Shown here piece by piece: positions 44,152 through 55,610 of a stretch of 64,000 nucleotides of DNA (position 1 is the stretch's first letter; the number at the start of each line of letters is the position of its first letter). The stretch covers positions 15,783,890-15,847,889 of the forward strand of contig NC_054703.1 in assembly GCF_016097555.1 (NCBI RefSeq). The letters are read 5' to 3'. The position numbers were made by a program, and so were the translations under genes. Under the pieces are notes generated by a model. It searched no databases. It was not told where the DNA came from and saw only the letters and a list, made by a program, of their open reading frames with translations. The DNA comes from Gigantopelta aegis. Its lineage: Eukaryota > Mollusca > Gastropoda > Neomphalida > Peltospiridae.

Positions 44152-44817
44152 CAACTTATAATAATGTCATTATTCAAAATAAACTAACTGTCGGGAAATG
44201 TCGTAGATTCTCGTAAGGCACTATGACGTCAAAGGCACAAGAAACTTGTAATGGGGCAATAACCATTGTTTCTCTCTAGCTTGTTAGTTTGGTCACTTCA
44301 TCAGTATAATGAATTTTGGATATAACATAGCTGGATTGTATATGTGTTTGGACATAGACAGTATTTCATGTCCTATGGCCATCAAACGTAATTTGTCACT
44401 GTTGTTGTTGTCATTGTTGACGTATACTTTATACTGTATGCATCTACAACTATATGCACTTAGAATATTAAATTGCATGAAACAGTATTTACTTGTAGAA
44501 AATCAGAATATGACCAGATAAAAATGGCGGACCATGTACCTAAGGGGAGGTAACAAAACCGGTATTTTAATATACATAGTCACCAACAAAAGAAATGCAA
44601 TTTTAGGTTTGCAGACCTGTTTACAGTTTTGTAATTTCTTTTCTAATTTTTCGTGCTGGGTTGTCGTTAAACATTCATTCATTCATTCTTTTCTAATTTA
44701 GCGTAACAGTGTCACGGATATAGACCTTTTTCTTTTCTTTTTCAATTCGAGATAATCGAGATTGGCGATTACTATTGTTTTTTTTTGTGAACAGTGCCTC
44801 CAGACTTACATTACACT

Positions 44818-45090
44818 ACGGCCTCGGTGGCGCAGTGGTTAACCCATCGGACTACAGGCTAGTAGGTAAAGGGTTCGTAGCCCGGTACCGGCTCCAACCC
44901 AGAGCGAGTTCGTAGGGGCTCATTAGGTAGGTGTCAGGCCACTACACCCTCTTCTCTCTCACTAACCACTAACAACTAACCCACTGTCCTGGACAGACAG
45001 CCCAGATAGCTGAGGTGTGTACCCAGGACAGCGTGCTTGAACCTTAATTGGATATAAGCACGAAAATAATTTGAAATGAAATAGACTAAG
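44818..45090 (+). repeat. tRNA-headed SINE, CAGACAGCCCAG-tail family
   Basis: Second full copy, ~90% like 43684-43970 by eye, with the same tail GGATATAAGCACGAAAATAA. Confidence 0.92.
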
Positions 45091-45544
45091 AGTCAGGTGA
45101 TACCGAGACTAACTATAAAACTAATTAACTATTACACTGACAACGACAAACATAGATAATACTGTAATGGTAATGTCAGGATGTGGAAAACATTGTTAGC
45201 ACTACTGTTCTTAGGTGATGACCAATGAGCAACCGTGTTGAGGAGAGCGATGGAATTCAATATGGCAGAAAATGGTGATGGTAAAATGCGGACTTGAGAC
45301 GTGGCTTATATGTACTCCAGTCTGAAAAACATAAATAAAATCATGTCATTTTATATAATTCAAATATAATTCAGAATAACATAAAAGAAACAGTTGTAAT
45401 GAGTATGTATATTAGTTGTTTTCCAATGTTAGAGCTTTATTTCTATTTTATTTATTTGTTTCGTCACATCTTTTGATACAATAATGATGTAGCTCTGAAA
45501 CACCATCCAGACTTGGACCTATGAAAGTAAGAGGTCGGCAATCC

Positions 45545-45575
<31 letters not shown>

Positions 45576-45730
45576 ACACCTTCTTATGACATGACGGCTA
45601 GGGGCAAAGACCGAATTTATTTAGGGTAGATCATTTTATTGCATAGTACTCTTTGGGCGCTAGCTTGAGGTGGATTAAGTGTCTGCTAAATTATTATGCA
45701 TGCATGTAACTAATATTTGAAACCAAGTGT
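45091..45730. other. no gene seen
   Basis: AT-rich sequence with a C run and (CA)n at 45544-45580. Confidence 0.5.
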
Positions 45731-45734
45731 CGAA

Positions 45735-45990
45735 TAACTTTGTTAGAGACCTCCATTGGGCTATTTCTCGTTCCAGCCAGTGCACCACGACTGGTCTATC
45801 AAAGGCCCTGTTATGTGCTATCCTGTCTATAGGATGGTGCTTATAAAAGATCCCTTGCTGCATTAGGAGAAATGTAGCGGGTTTCCTCTGATGACTACCT
45901 GTCAGAATTACCAAATGTTTGACCTCCAATAGCCGATGATTAATTAATCAATGTGCTTCAGTGGTGTCGTTAAACAAAACAAACTTCTTC
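45735..45990 (+). repeat. SINE V copy, alternative tail
   Basis: CCATTGGGCTATTTCTCGTT to GTGGTGTCGTTAAACAAAAC; no head. Confidence 0.87.
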
Positions 45991-46447
45991 TTGTTAGAGA
46001 CCAAATTGCAGCCTCAATATGTTGAAGCATCAAACACAATTTCTTTCTTTCCTATCATATATGCTGCATTTAATGTCTATCCAAAAATCAGGGGATCTTA
46101 AAAGTTGACGAATTCTCCCGATATCCACACCACTATCTTCGCCAGTAAAGTGCTATCCGTATCCTAATGCCAGGAAATCGTGCAAGTTCTTAGACCTCAC
46201 GTAGGCATATCATTCTGGTGGAGGCTATATGTACCTTAGTGGTAAAACTCTTAAATAAACCAAGTTCCATTTTAAGAAAAAGGTAAACATGCTAAATGCG
46301 ACGCCACACAATGCGAGTGTCTTGTACGAGAACAGCCGATTGAATTGCAACCGATGAAATCGTAATGTTTGTCTTGTAACACTCGGCTATTCTCGTATCG
46401 TGTGACGTTGCCTTTAAAGTTGTTTGAAATAAAATATGTTAATAGAT

Positions 46448-46754
46448 AGTAAGAAGGAAGGAAATGTCTTATTCAACGCACTCACATTTTATTTACGGAT
46501 ATATGGCATAATAGTTAAAGACCACACGGATATTAAAAGAGGAAACCCGCTGTCGCCACGTCATGGGCTACTCTTTTCGATCTTTTATATGCACCATCCC
46601 ACAGACAGCATAACACATACCACGGCCTTTGATATACCAATCGTGGTGCACTGGCTGGAGCGAGAAATAGCCCAATGGGCCCATCGACGGGGATCGATCC
46701 CAGATCGACCGCGCATCAAGCGAATGCTTTACCACTGGGCTACGTCCCGCTCTT
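46448..46754 (-). repeat. SINE V with tRNA head
   Basis: Reverse copy ending with the head TACCACTGGGCTACGTCCCG and B box GGGGATCGATCCCAG (46691-46705). Confidence 0.9.
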
Positions 46755-46811
46755 AGATAGTAAGAAGCAAATTTATGATTTCTGATCATTAAGTTATTTT
46801 AACATCAATAT

Positions 46812-47358
46812 TTACCTCGCTAATGGTGCTGACGATCTTTGGGGTCTTGCTGGAGGTGGAGGTCTCTCCACTGGGGCCGACACTGACGTCACAGGGGTGT
46901 ACTGGGTTATGGTGGAATATGGAGGTGGGGGCTCTTCCTCCCAAAAGCATGATGGGTATTCGTACGCGTATCTCCTCACATTTCCGGGCGCACCGCCGCA
47001 CGCACCGACAGGCGCGCCGCTGGTTCTAATGTCTGAACCGTTTGTCCGAACACCTGGTGCATTCTGGGATTCCCTTCGTGAATTGGTAGGCGTAGCTCGC
47101 GGTGACTGACAGCTGTCTCTAGCTGCCGATGAAGTAACTGGTGACTGACCGGAAACGCGAGTTGCGATTCCCGGCATGCATATCAGTCTACCGGAAATGG
47201 CTTCGTGGTAAGATGGTGGCCGGAGCGAGGACCTGTGGGACGAGTTTCTGTGTAAAGTCGCCCCGCCAAACCCGGCCTCAGAGTCCGTGGTGAATCCCGG
47301 GTTGTCCCCGTATCGCGAGTTCCGGTTTGACTGACTGGGCGTCGAGAATATCGATCTT
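46812..47358 (-). CDS. sushi receptor, cytoplasmic tail exon with two PPxY motifs
   Basis: The acceptor GTTTTATTTCAG precedes 47358. The first base completes the Arg codon split by the transmembrane exon. About 180 residues of disordered, Ser/Arg/Pro/Gly-rich tail follow: RSIFSTPSQSNRNSRYGDNP, then RSSLRPPSYHEAIS, later WEEEPPPPYSTITQY and RPPPPARPQRSSAPLAR. PPSY and PPPY are class I WW-domain ligands (NEDD4-family ubiquitin ligases, YAP-like adaptors), and the polyproline near the end could bind SH3 domains. The frame stops with TAA at 46814-46812. The same bases form a donor, GCGAG|GTAAAT, so the tail could continue elsewhere. No downstream partner was found within the window, and I favour the stop. 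Confidence 0.85.
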
Positions 47359-47765
47359 CTGAAATAAAACCAGAGAAAAAAACATTAGCTAATCATACAG
47401 TATCTTCCTACAAGTATACAAGACTAAATTCGAGATTAAATGTGATTAGTGTAATCTAAACTTTAGGCCAGTGTATTTTTCATTACATAGGATTGCACGT
47501 ATACATCATAAGGTCCTTCGCTTGAACATTCAATAATTACATAACGCTCGATGGCGAGAGGGTTACAAGATACGTTACCTTCAAAATACAAGTTTAAAGG
47601 CAGTATGGGAGTATTTTGTTTTACATACTTGTTAAAAAAAAACTGCATTAGTATGCCCATCCCAGCCCACTCCAGCACTAACTAAACGTTTAACATTAAG
47701 ACTTGCGAACAAGCGTTTCGTAATATCAAGATCCTCCATGTCCACTGAGCGCGGACCTGTCTTAC

Positions 47766-47913
47766 CTTCTGGAGCGGTGTCTGTGTTTCTGGTGTGACGT
47801 GACAATGACTGTGAGCAGCACGAGGAGGGCGAAGAGGAGCACGCCCCCCAGCACCCACACGATGATTATCACCGTCTCCACGCGGAACTCGCCGCCGCTC
47901 TCCTCCGTCAACT
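47766..47913 (-). CDS. sushi receptor, transmembrane exon
   Basis: 148-nt exon with acceptor TGTATTTCGTGTTTCAG and donor AGAAG|GTAAGA. It enters with two bases (G from the sushi exon plus AG gives Glu) and leaves with two (AG plus A gives Arg), so both joints are in frame. It encodes a short acidic linker LTEESGGEFRVE, a membrane helix VIIIVWVLGGVLLFALLVLL TVIV, and a basic juxtamembrane TSHQKHRHRSRR. The GC-rich codons stand out from the surrounding AT-rich repeats. This predicts a type I membrane protein with the sushi domain outside. Confidence 0.9.
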
Positions 47914-48110
47914 CTGAAACACGAAATACAGGGATGAATAAGTATTCTGACAGTACTGCAAAACCAATACATGTCCCATTGGGAACGCTTTGCCACTGGG
48001 CTATGTTCCACCCCCGAAATGGGCCATGAAAGTCAAACTTGATATGTAACTGCACGTGATAAAGTTATACATAAAGTTTCAGCCAATCTAATTAAAATTA
48101 GCTCCACACA

Positions 48111-48227
48111 AAAAATTATTTATTTATTTATAAAAAAACCCAACTAAATCAGTCTTCAGTTTTACATTACAAATAAAACTGAAGACTGATTTAGTTGGGG
48201 TTTTTTATAAATAAATAAATAATTTTT
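48111..48227. repeat. 54-bp inverted repeat, one mismatch
   Basis: Arms 48111-48164 and 48174-48227 (AAAACTGAAGACTGATTTAG...TTATTTATTTAT) around a 9-base loop. GAAGACTGAT recurs once more at 48240. It lies in the intron between the sushi and transmembrane exons. Confidence 0.95.
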
Positions 48228-48965
48228 AATGAAAAATTGAAGACTGATAACCCATCCCGTACGTATTGATATGGTTCGCTGTACTGCGGTCACTAAAATA
48301 GACTCGCCCGATATTTTTAGAATTTGTATGCTCCCAAATAACGTTATAAAAGGCGAAGTGTGATTGGTCAATATTTAAATTATTATTTACAGACGAAATG
48401 TTACCTAGACATTGGAGACTACGCAGTGTTGTTAGCAATCTGATTAAAATTAGTTCAACTGGTCTAAATAAGGCATTCGTAATTCACACGAAACATGTCG
48501 TATACCCTCAGGATAATTCGGAATGTTTTAAAATTATTTTTAAATCACTGGCATGATTCTGCAAGTAAGGTTTTGATTGGTGGACATGAGCTACAACTGG
48601 TTGCTGTTAGATCCACATGTAATAGTGGAGCTAATTTTATTAGATTGAGTTACAGCTCAATATACTGAGGCATGTAAAACAAAAGTTCGGAAACCTATAT
48701 GTGGGACAGAAGGGCGGACGGATGGACAGACGGAGACAGGGCTTAAAATCTCCTCCGGTTAGACCGGTAGGGGACTAACAATCCGAATCATTGGGCCCCA
48801 AAACACACTGTAGCTGGGTCTGAGTCTGACAAGTGTAACAAAGACATCATCCCCGCGTTCACCTACAGCGAGCAATGATGACGCTCGCCAACTATTTGAC
48901 TGGTCCCCGATGTCGTCATTTGGATTAATGTGAATCTCATAAACCAGTCTAGCGAACCTTTTTCT
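48228..48965. other. intron, no exon seen
   Basis: Mixed sequence. A MITE-like start, CAGGGCTTAAAATCTCCTCC, is at ~48737. Confidence 0.5.
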
Positions 48966-49017
48966 GCTTGATCCGTCTGAACTCAAAAAGAGGTGTGACG
49001 TTACGAGTGGGTTTGCT

Positions 49018-49132
49018 AAAGGCCTACGATACGTATCTCAGTTATCCAAAATGTGCATACGATACGTATTCCAGTTATCCAAAATGTTCATACGATACGT
49101 ATCCTAGTTATCCGAAATGTGAATACAATGTT
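49018..49132 (+). repeat. 33-bp tandem repeat, three copies
   Basis: ACGATACGTATYCYAGTTAT followed by CCRAAATGTNCAT, three times. In one + frame (48968-49237) it reads YDTYLSYPKC, YDTYSSYPKC, YDTYPSYPKC. It is on the opposite strand to the surrounding gene and probably not coding. Confidence 0.88.
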
Positions 49133-49527
49133 GGTAGATTAATGAAAATACGCGTATTTGTTTTCAATAAATTTTATGAAAGAACACGTTTTGTACATGA
49201 TGATGTCATAATAAGGCAAGACTTTTTTTTTTTTTAAAGAAGAACAAAAAGCAAATAGATTAATGCTTGCGTTGTAGGATTGAACCACCTCAGTGGACCC
49301 GCTCTCTGATTGGGTGTTTTTTCACCGTCCCAACTAATGCCTCAAGTAAAGTACTCTTATAACGAACCGAAAGGGACTATGCTAGTTAGTTCGTTATAGC
49401 GGTAGTTTGTTGTACATTTTTGCACAAGTTGGTTATTATTGTAAAGGGAGATAAAACGGGACTTTACGATCAGTTCGTTCTATGCAGTAGTTCGTTCTAA
49501 GCATGTTCGTTATAAGTGTACTTTACT

Positions 49528-49685
49528 GTATATCAAAGGCCGTGTTATGTGCTGTCCTATCTAAACAAAAATGCATATAAAAGATCCCCTGCTGGAAAAA
49601 AATTACGAAATGTTTAACATCCAATAGTGCATGATTAATAAACCAATGTGCTCTAGTCGTGTCGTTAAACAAAACAAAGTTTAAC
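49528..49685 (+). repeat. SINE fragment
   Basis: TATCAAAGGCCGTGTTATGT to GTCGTGTCGTTAAACAAAAC. It ends ~20 bp before the sushi exon donor side. Confidence 0.85.
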
Positions 49686-49705
49686 TTTACTTTCGGCGTA
49701 CTTAC

Positions 49706-49879
49706 CCGACGTGCACTTCTCGACGAGGGTTCCGTTCCACTGGCGATTGGCCATGCAGCGTAGCACGGCAATTGTCTGGTTCTCACACAGCACGTGCACC
49801 ACCGAGCCAATCGTCTGACTCGGCGAGCTGAGGGCTATCTGCGCAGGCGTACTGGCGCTCAGCAAGGAAGGGCACAGTT
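49706..49879 (-). CDS. sushi receptor, sushi (CCP) domain exon
   Basis: 174-nt exon between acceptor TTATCTTTCAG and donor GTCGG|GTAAGT; it is phase 1-1, as typical for sushi exons. It encodes one module with the four-cysteine pattern: LCPSLL (C1), VHVLCENQT (C2), VLRCMANRQWNGT (C3 and the conserved Trp), and LVEKCTS (C4). N-glycosylation sites NQT and NGT are present. Sushi modules bind proteins or carbohydrates extracellularly (complement regulators, selectins, adhesion proteins). More ectodomain exons and the signal peptide must lie to the right, and I could not identify them in this window. Confidence 0.87.
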
Positions 49880-50147
49880 CTGAAAGATAATAAGAAAACA
49901 GTTTAAATTAATATTTATTAAGGGCAGATCTGGCATTTCCGAAATGAGAATCCTAGAAAGGCGATCCCCTGACACCTGAGATCCGACGTGCCGGTAATTC
50001 CACTCGGGTGCGTCCGTGAAATTAGTGTTTGGAAATTAGTGTTTGGAATCGGTTGGAAACTGGTCATCGATTGTACTAATACACAAACCGAATCAACTTT
50101 CGATTACACAATCGGTTACAATATACATCTGACCTTAAGAACGATTT

Positions 50148-50470
50148 GAGGGGCGGGATATAGCCCAGTGGTAAAGCGCTCGCTTGATGTGCGGTCGGTG
50201 TGGGATCGATCCCCGTCAATGGTCCCATTGGGCTATTCCTCGTTCCAGCCAGTGCACCACGACTTGTATATCAAATGCTGTCGTGTGCGCTATCCTGTCT
50301 GTGGTAGGGTGCATATAAAAGATCCCTTGCTGCTAATGAAACAATGTAGCGGGTTTTCTCTCTAAGACTATGTGTCAAAATTACTAAGTGTTTGACATCC
50401 AATAGCAGATGATTAATAAATCAATGTGCTTTAGTAGTGTCGTTAAACAAAACAAACAAACAAACAAACT
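50148..50470 (+). repeat. full-length SINE V, alternative tail
   Basis: Head GGGCGGGATATAGCCCAGTG, B box GGGATCGATCCCC, and tail GTGTCGTTAAACAAAACAAA with (ACAA)n. Confidence 0.92.
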
Positions 50471-50589
50471 TAAAGAAGGATTTGAATAATTGGAACTATT
50501 TTTGTCATGTTTAACACTACAAATTTCGCTAAAAAAAAATCATTATGTGTGAGGGTTTTACATATACATGGAAACAAACCCAAAACACA

Positions 50590-51200
50590 ACACATTTCAA
50601 ATATACTTAACCATTTAGGCTTCAACCTCCATCCCACCCACCCACCCTTCTCCTATCCTGGACAGAGGAGCCGGCCGAGGCCGACACCAGTGCCCAGGAC
50701 AGGTGTGCGCTACAACAGCTTGTTCTGAATGTGCACGTTAAACACTCTGACCTGACCTGACCTGACTGATCTGTTGTGCACGAGCAAGCGCAAACGCAGT
50801 GGATATGTTTTACTTGGAAATGACGTTTAAATTACGCTGAAAAAGCGTGATTTTTGAGTATAATTATTATTATGTAAGACACAGAATAGACACCCAGATA
50901 CCATACTCACAGTTTAAATACGTGTCTAACTCGCTCGATACATTTGGAAACAACTCGTTATAACATAAATAGTATCAAACGCCCACTCATATAATATTCG
51001 CTATTTCCGCAATAATCGATTATGGATTTATTACTTCGCAGTTTAAAAAGCTATTAACAAAATCCTGTATATTTAAAAACAACTAATATGTAATAATTAT
51101 AATAAAATTTAAATATTCTCTGACAATTATACTTAAAATGTATGTAATCTGATGTCTTACAAACTAGTAGCATTATTACGGTATTGGTATCAACCAAACA
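50590..51200. other. no gene seen; degraded SINE-like segment
   Basis: 50640-50770 contains TCCTGGACAGAGGAGCCGG and TGCCCAGGACAGG and ends in (CTGAC)n-like repeats, related to the segment at 32270-32330. The remainder is AT-rich. Confidence 0.5.
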
Positions 51201-51488
51201 TGGGGCGGGACGTAGTCCAGTGGTAAAGCGCTCGCTCGATGCGCAGTCGGTCTGGGATCGATCCCCGCCGGTGGACTCATTGGGCTATTTCTCGTTCCAG
51301 CCAGTGCACCACGACTGGTATACCAAAGGCTGTGGTACGTACTACCCTGTATGTGGGATGGTTCAAGCCCATGAAGTGGCGACAGCGGGTTTCGTCTCTC
51401 AATATGTGTGTGGTCCTTAACAATATGTCAGACGCCATATAACCTTAAATAAAATGTGTTAAGTGCGTCGTTAAATAAAACATTTCTC
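51201..51488 (+). repeat. full-length SINE V with internal deletion
   Basis: Head GGGGCGGGACGTAGTCCAGT, B box GGGATCGATCCCC. The ATAAAAGATCCCTTGCTGCT segment is missing. Tail GCGTCGTTAAATAAAACA. Confidence 0.9.
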
Positions 51489-52620
51489 TCAACCAAACAT
51501 CTGACACGTGCGTACATCCATTTAAGGTTCAAGTATGCCCGTCTTGGGCACACCCTCAAAATTACCCTGGAAATATGGTAGACACATGATATGATAGAAA
51601 CGCCATACAGTTTACAATTTTAATATTTTAGAAAGAAAAATAGAAAAATTAAGTTATAAGGGAATACTAATACATTACAGTAACTAACTTTAAAATTAAA
51701 TTGAAAATTGAAAGTCGTATATGAGTAGTAGCTTAGTAGGTTTAAACATGAATTTCTTACCAATTTCCATAGTCATTTTGATGTCCGCCTTACTTATCCA
51801 TTCCGAGATTTGTACTCGACTGGCGACTCCACCGACAGATGGAAATATTTATGCACTGCGATCCAAACCACAACACTTTTCCATAAAGAATTTTGTTCCT
51901 TTGGCTAACCCCAATCTTTCAAGACTTTGCCTATTTATACTAGCAAGTGTTCTTATTATTATTTTCCAAACAGACGCAATAAAATTAGCATAATCATACA
52001 ATTATAAGAAATTTACACGCTGCCAGTTCGAGGGTCCGGTCTGTTCGCCAGCCACGACTAACTGTTCCTGCCTCCTCCTACCCGCATCTGTTTACCAAAT
52101 GTCAAAGACGCGCGCGCATCTGTCACGTGCGCTCGAGGGAAATTATAACATTTAATTGACGTCTGCGATGCGCGTGCACCAATCCCCTGGAATCGTCGTT
52201 TATTATCGATGGCCATCATATCCTGTGATATTCCAAATGCCTTTCTTTATCAGAAAACAAACGGAAGACATTTTCCTGTCGTTTCGTTTCTTATTTTTGT
52301 TTTCTTCAAAGAAATGTTCCAACTGCCTTTGGCATTTCTTTCCGCAGTGTGCGCTAATTTGAAATGTGAACATCTTGCCAATCTAGTCTCTGTGATTCTA
52401 TCGACAATCGGAAGTGAGCTGCTTAATGTTAGTTATTTCGATTTCACTTTTCAAAGAAATCGCCAGTGATAGAGAACTCGCGTTTAATTAAACATTACCA
52501 TAATTAATGCGGAGAGTCGGATCCAGTCATATCGGTCTAACGTTAGGGAACTCCGGATGAGTTTTAGTTAGTTTAATACTCGGGTTCTCCCCTTGTATTG
52601 TAAGTCTTGTATTATATCAT
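51489..52620. other. unique sequence, no supported exon
   Basis: Non-repetitive sequence including a GC-rich patch (52020-52150, ACGCGCGCGCATCTGTCACG). A + strand frame at 51751 has a hydrophobic start (MNFLPISIVILMSALLI) but no splice support. Minus-strand GTAAG donors near 51760-51795 lack a good upstream frame. It could hold a regulatory element or an unrecognised first exon of the sushi gene. Confidence 0.35.
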
Positions 52621-52624
52621 TTCT

Positions 52625-52948
52625 GTGGGCGGGACGTAGCCCAGTGGTAAAGAGGTCTCTTGGTGCGCGGTCGGTCTGGGATCGATCTCCGTCGGTGGGC
52701 CCATTGGGCTATTTCTCGTTCCAGCCAGAGCACCACGACTGGTATATCAAAGGCCGTGGTATGGGCTATCCTGTCTGTGGAGTGATGCATATAACAGATC
52801 CCTTGCTGCTAATCAGAAAGAGTTGCCCATGAAGTGGCGACAGCGGGTTTCCTCTCTCAATATCTGTGTTGTCCTTAACCATATGTCTGACGCCATATAA
52901 CCGTAAATAAAATGTGTTGAGTGCGTCGTTAAATAAAACATTTCTTTC
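52625..52948 (+). repeat. full-length SINE V
   Basis: Head GGGCGGGACGTAGCCCAGTG through B box GGGATCGATCTCC to tail GAGTGCGTCGTTAAATAAAA. Confidence 0.93.
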
Positions 52949-53064
52949 CTTCTTTTCTTATCATTTGAATTCTGGAACAAAACTTCAAAATCGGGCAAAA
53001 ATTATCCAGATATTCGGGCAAACTCTGCTAACCTTTTTACCATGTATTTCCATCATTCTACCCT

Positions 53065-53076
53065 CACACACACACA

Positions 53077-53136
<60 letters not shown>

Positions 53137-53167
53137 CTCCCCTCTCTCCCTCCCCCTCTCTCTCCCC

Positions 53168-53198
<31 letters not shown>

Positions 53199-53208
53199 AC
53201 TCACTCAC

Positions 53209-53248
<40 letters not shown>

Positions 53249-53263
53249 ACACTCCCTCCCTCA

Positions 53264-53338
<75 letters not shown>

Positions 53339-53410
53339 GCTCACTCACTCTTTCTGTCTCTAGTTTCTCTCTCTCTCTCTCTTTCTCTCTCCCTCCCTCT
53401 CTCTATCTCC

Positions 53411-53502
<92 letters not shown>

Positions 53503-53525
53503 CTCTCTCCCTTTATCTCCTTTTC
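53065..53525. repeat. CT-rich compound microsatellite
   Basis: Successive (CT)n runs interrupted by CCCTC, CACT and ATCT variants over ~460 bp. The Ser/Leu frames are artefacts. Confidence 0.97.
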
Positions 53526-53529
53526 TCTC

Positions 53530-54092
53530 TTTGATCCCCAAAACACACAGCCCACAAAATATAGAAATAATGATAGGGTAATCGCAATTGTGTTTTCAGT
53601 CGATGAAAACTTAAATCCCAGCAACAACACGTTTTTGGTACAAACTATTAAAAATGAACAGACTGGCAATATAAAAGTAATAATAATTGAGTCATAAATG
53701 GGGAGTTCTCCTCGTGATTATACCCCCAGCTTAGGAAAATGTAACTCCAGTTTACAGCGCTATAAATAATCACGTTTATCTGCAAATTGAACTAATGTCA
53801 TTATCACAATTGTCCCCACTTTAATGTTGTGATGAATTCTGACTGATAGCAGGGACCTAGATTATAATTAAATAAACCGGACTTTGGGCTACATTCACCG
53901 GGCTGCCGTCGACATCTAATTTCTGTCATTATATAATAATTAATTCCATTATTTGGTTATTTCTATCGTTCATTTCCATTTGAAATCGCGTCGTTAATTG
54001 TAAATGGCGTGCTTTCGTTACCACGGAAACTGACGTTGATTAATGTCCTATTGATACACTCACAAGATAAATGACCATTATAGATGGCGTAG
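53530..54092. other. unique AT-rich non-coding stretch
   Basis: No repeat family recognised and no exon. Many TAATTA/ATTA cores (for example ATATAATAATTAATTCCATT) give it the look of possible conserved non-coding or enhancer DNA, which I cannot test. Confidence 0.3.
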
Positions 54093-54275
54093 TGGTTAGT
54101 GTCGCTTTAAAGACGGACACTACTAGGTTCGGATCTCGGTAACGGCTTCAGTCACATATACTGATCCTGTCCCAAGTCAGGCCCCGATCTTATTAGAGGC
54201 CGGACTCGGGATGGGCGTGTTCGAAACCCCAGTGGTACATGAGCACAATAAACTAGTTAAACTGAACTGAACATA
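54093..54275 (+). repeat. tRNA-headed SINE, third head type
   Basis: Head ATGGCGTAGTGGTTAGTGTC, B box AGGTTCGGATCTCGG, body CAGGCCCCGATCTTATTAGA and GGGCGTGTTCGAAACCCC, tail AATAAACTAGTTAAACTGAA. Confidence 0.8.
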
Positions 54276-54392
54276 TACTGACTAAAGTTCATTTGATCAC
54301 AAAGTTTATTAACGAGACAGTTAAAGTTAACGGTGGGGTTTTTTTGGGGGGTTTTTGGATTTTTTGTCATATTGATTTAAAAAGTTAGTTTT

Positions 54393-54990
54393 CTTTAACG
54401 ACACCACTAGAGCACATTGGTTTATTAATCATCGGCTATTGGATGACGAGCATTTGGTAAATTGGAAACATAGTCTTAAAGAGGAAACCCGCTACATTTT
54501 TATAATTAGTAGCAATATGATGTTCTATAAGCACCATTCCAGACAGGATAGCACACACCACGGCAATTAAAATACCAGTCGTGATAGGGGCGGGACGTGG
54601 CCCAGTGGTTAAGTGCCCGCTTGATGCGCGGTCGGTTTGGGCTTTTTCTCGTTCCAGCCAGTGCACCTCGACTGGCATATCAAAGGCGGTGGTATGTGCT
54701 ATCCTGTCTGTGGGATGGTGCATATAAAAGATCCCTTGCTACTAATGAAAAAATGTAGCTGGTTGCCTCTCTATGACTGTGTCAAAAATGAACAATATGT
54801 TTGACATCCAATAGCCGAAGATTATTAAATCAATGTGCTCTAGAGGTGTCGTTAAACAAAACAAACTTTTACCAGTCGTGGGGCACTGACTGGAACTAGA
54901 AATAGCCCAATGCCCCATCAACGGGGATCGATCCTAGACTGACCGCGTAGATTAGGATGATTTTGTGGTAGGATTGTACCACCTCGGTAG
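54393..54990. repeat. SINE inserted into SINE, with 11-bp target duplication
   Basis: A reverse SINE (54393-54583, resuming 54870-54985) is split by a full forward SINE V (54584-54869). The target duplication TACCAGTCGTG flanks the insert at 54573-54583 and 54870-54880, the signature of LINE-driven retroposition. Confidence 0.92.
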
Positions 54991-55062
54991 ACTCGCCCCC
55001 ACGCACTCACCACCACCCACCCCAGTTCACGTTCACGTTGAAACCAGCGCTCCACAATGTTT

Positions 55063-55307
55063 GACATGGGCTACTCTTTCCGATTAGCAGCAAGGGATCT
55101 TTTATTTGCACTTCCCACAGGCAGGATAGCACAAACCATGACCTTTGTTGAACCAGTTATGGATCACTGGTCGGTGCAAGTGGTTTACACCTACCCACTG
55201 AGCCTTGCGGAGCACTCACTCAGGGTTTGGAGTCGGTATCTGGATTACCCAGTACCTACCAGCATGTTGACCGATGGCCTAACCACGACGCCACCGAGGC
55301 CGGTCGG
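55063..55307 (-). repeat. GGCCTCGG-family SINE
   Basis: Reverse copy ending in the head GACGCCACCGAGGCCGG; the 3' tail is missing. Confidence 0.87.
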
Positions 55308-55419
55308 CTCGAAGGAGACCCGATTGTAAAATGTTCGTTTGATGCCTTTTTAACTGCTAAAATTAAATATGAAATACATTTTACAATACAGATACTCTGA
55401 ACAAGAAAATGAAAATGTA

Positions 55420-55610
55420 TTTATATGTGTGTGTGTGCGTCCTGTGTGCGTGTGCGTACGTGCGTGTATATGTATGTGTGTGCGTGTGTGTGTGCGCGAG
55501 CGTGTGTGTGTCATATTATGTATTTTTAAAGACTGCTAGCTGAAAAGAGGATGGATGGATGAATGGATGGACGGACGGACTGACTGACGGACGGACGGAC
55601 GAACAAATGA
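55420..55610. repeat. (TG)n and (GGAC/GGAT)n microsatellites
   Basis: TG/CG-rich run at 55425-55511, then GGATGGATGAATGGATGGAC repeats at 55549-55608. Confidence 0.93.

Noticed and set aside
46823..47109. Plus-strand frames over 46.8-47.1 kb
   Set aside because: Antisense of the sushi receptor tail exon, which has correct phase joints on the minus strand.
48968..49237. Plus-strand protein with YDTY.SYPKC repeats
   Set aside because: Three copies of a 33-bp tandem repeat happen to stay in frame; no start context or other support.
51721..51993. Plus-strand frame starting MNFLPISIVILMSALLI as a secreted protein
   Set aside because: A signal-peptide-like start alone is weak in AT-rich DNA; no cysteine pattern, no splice partners, opposite strand to the local gene.
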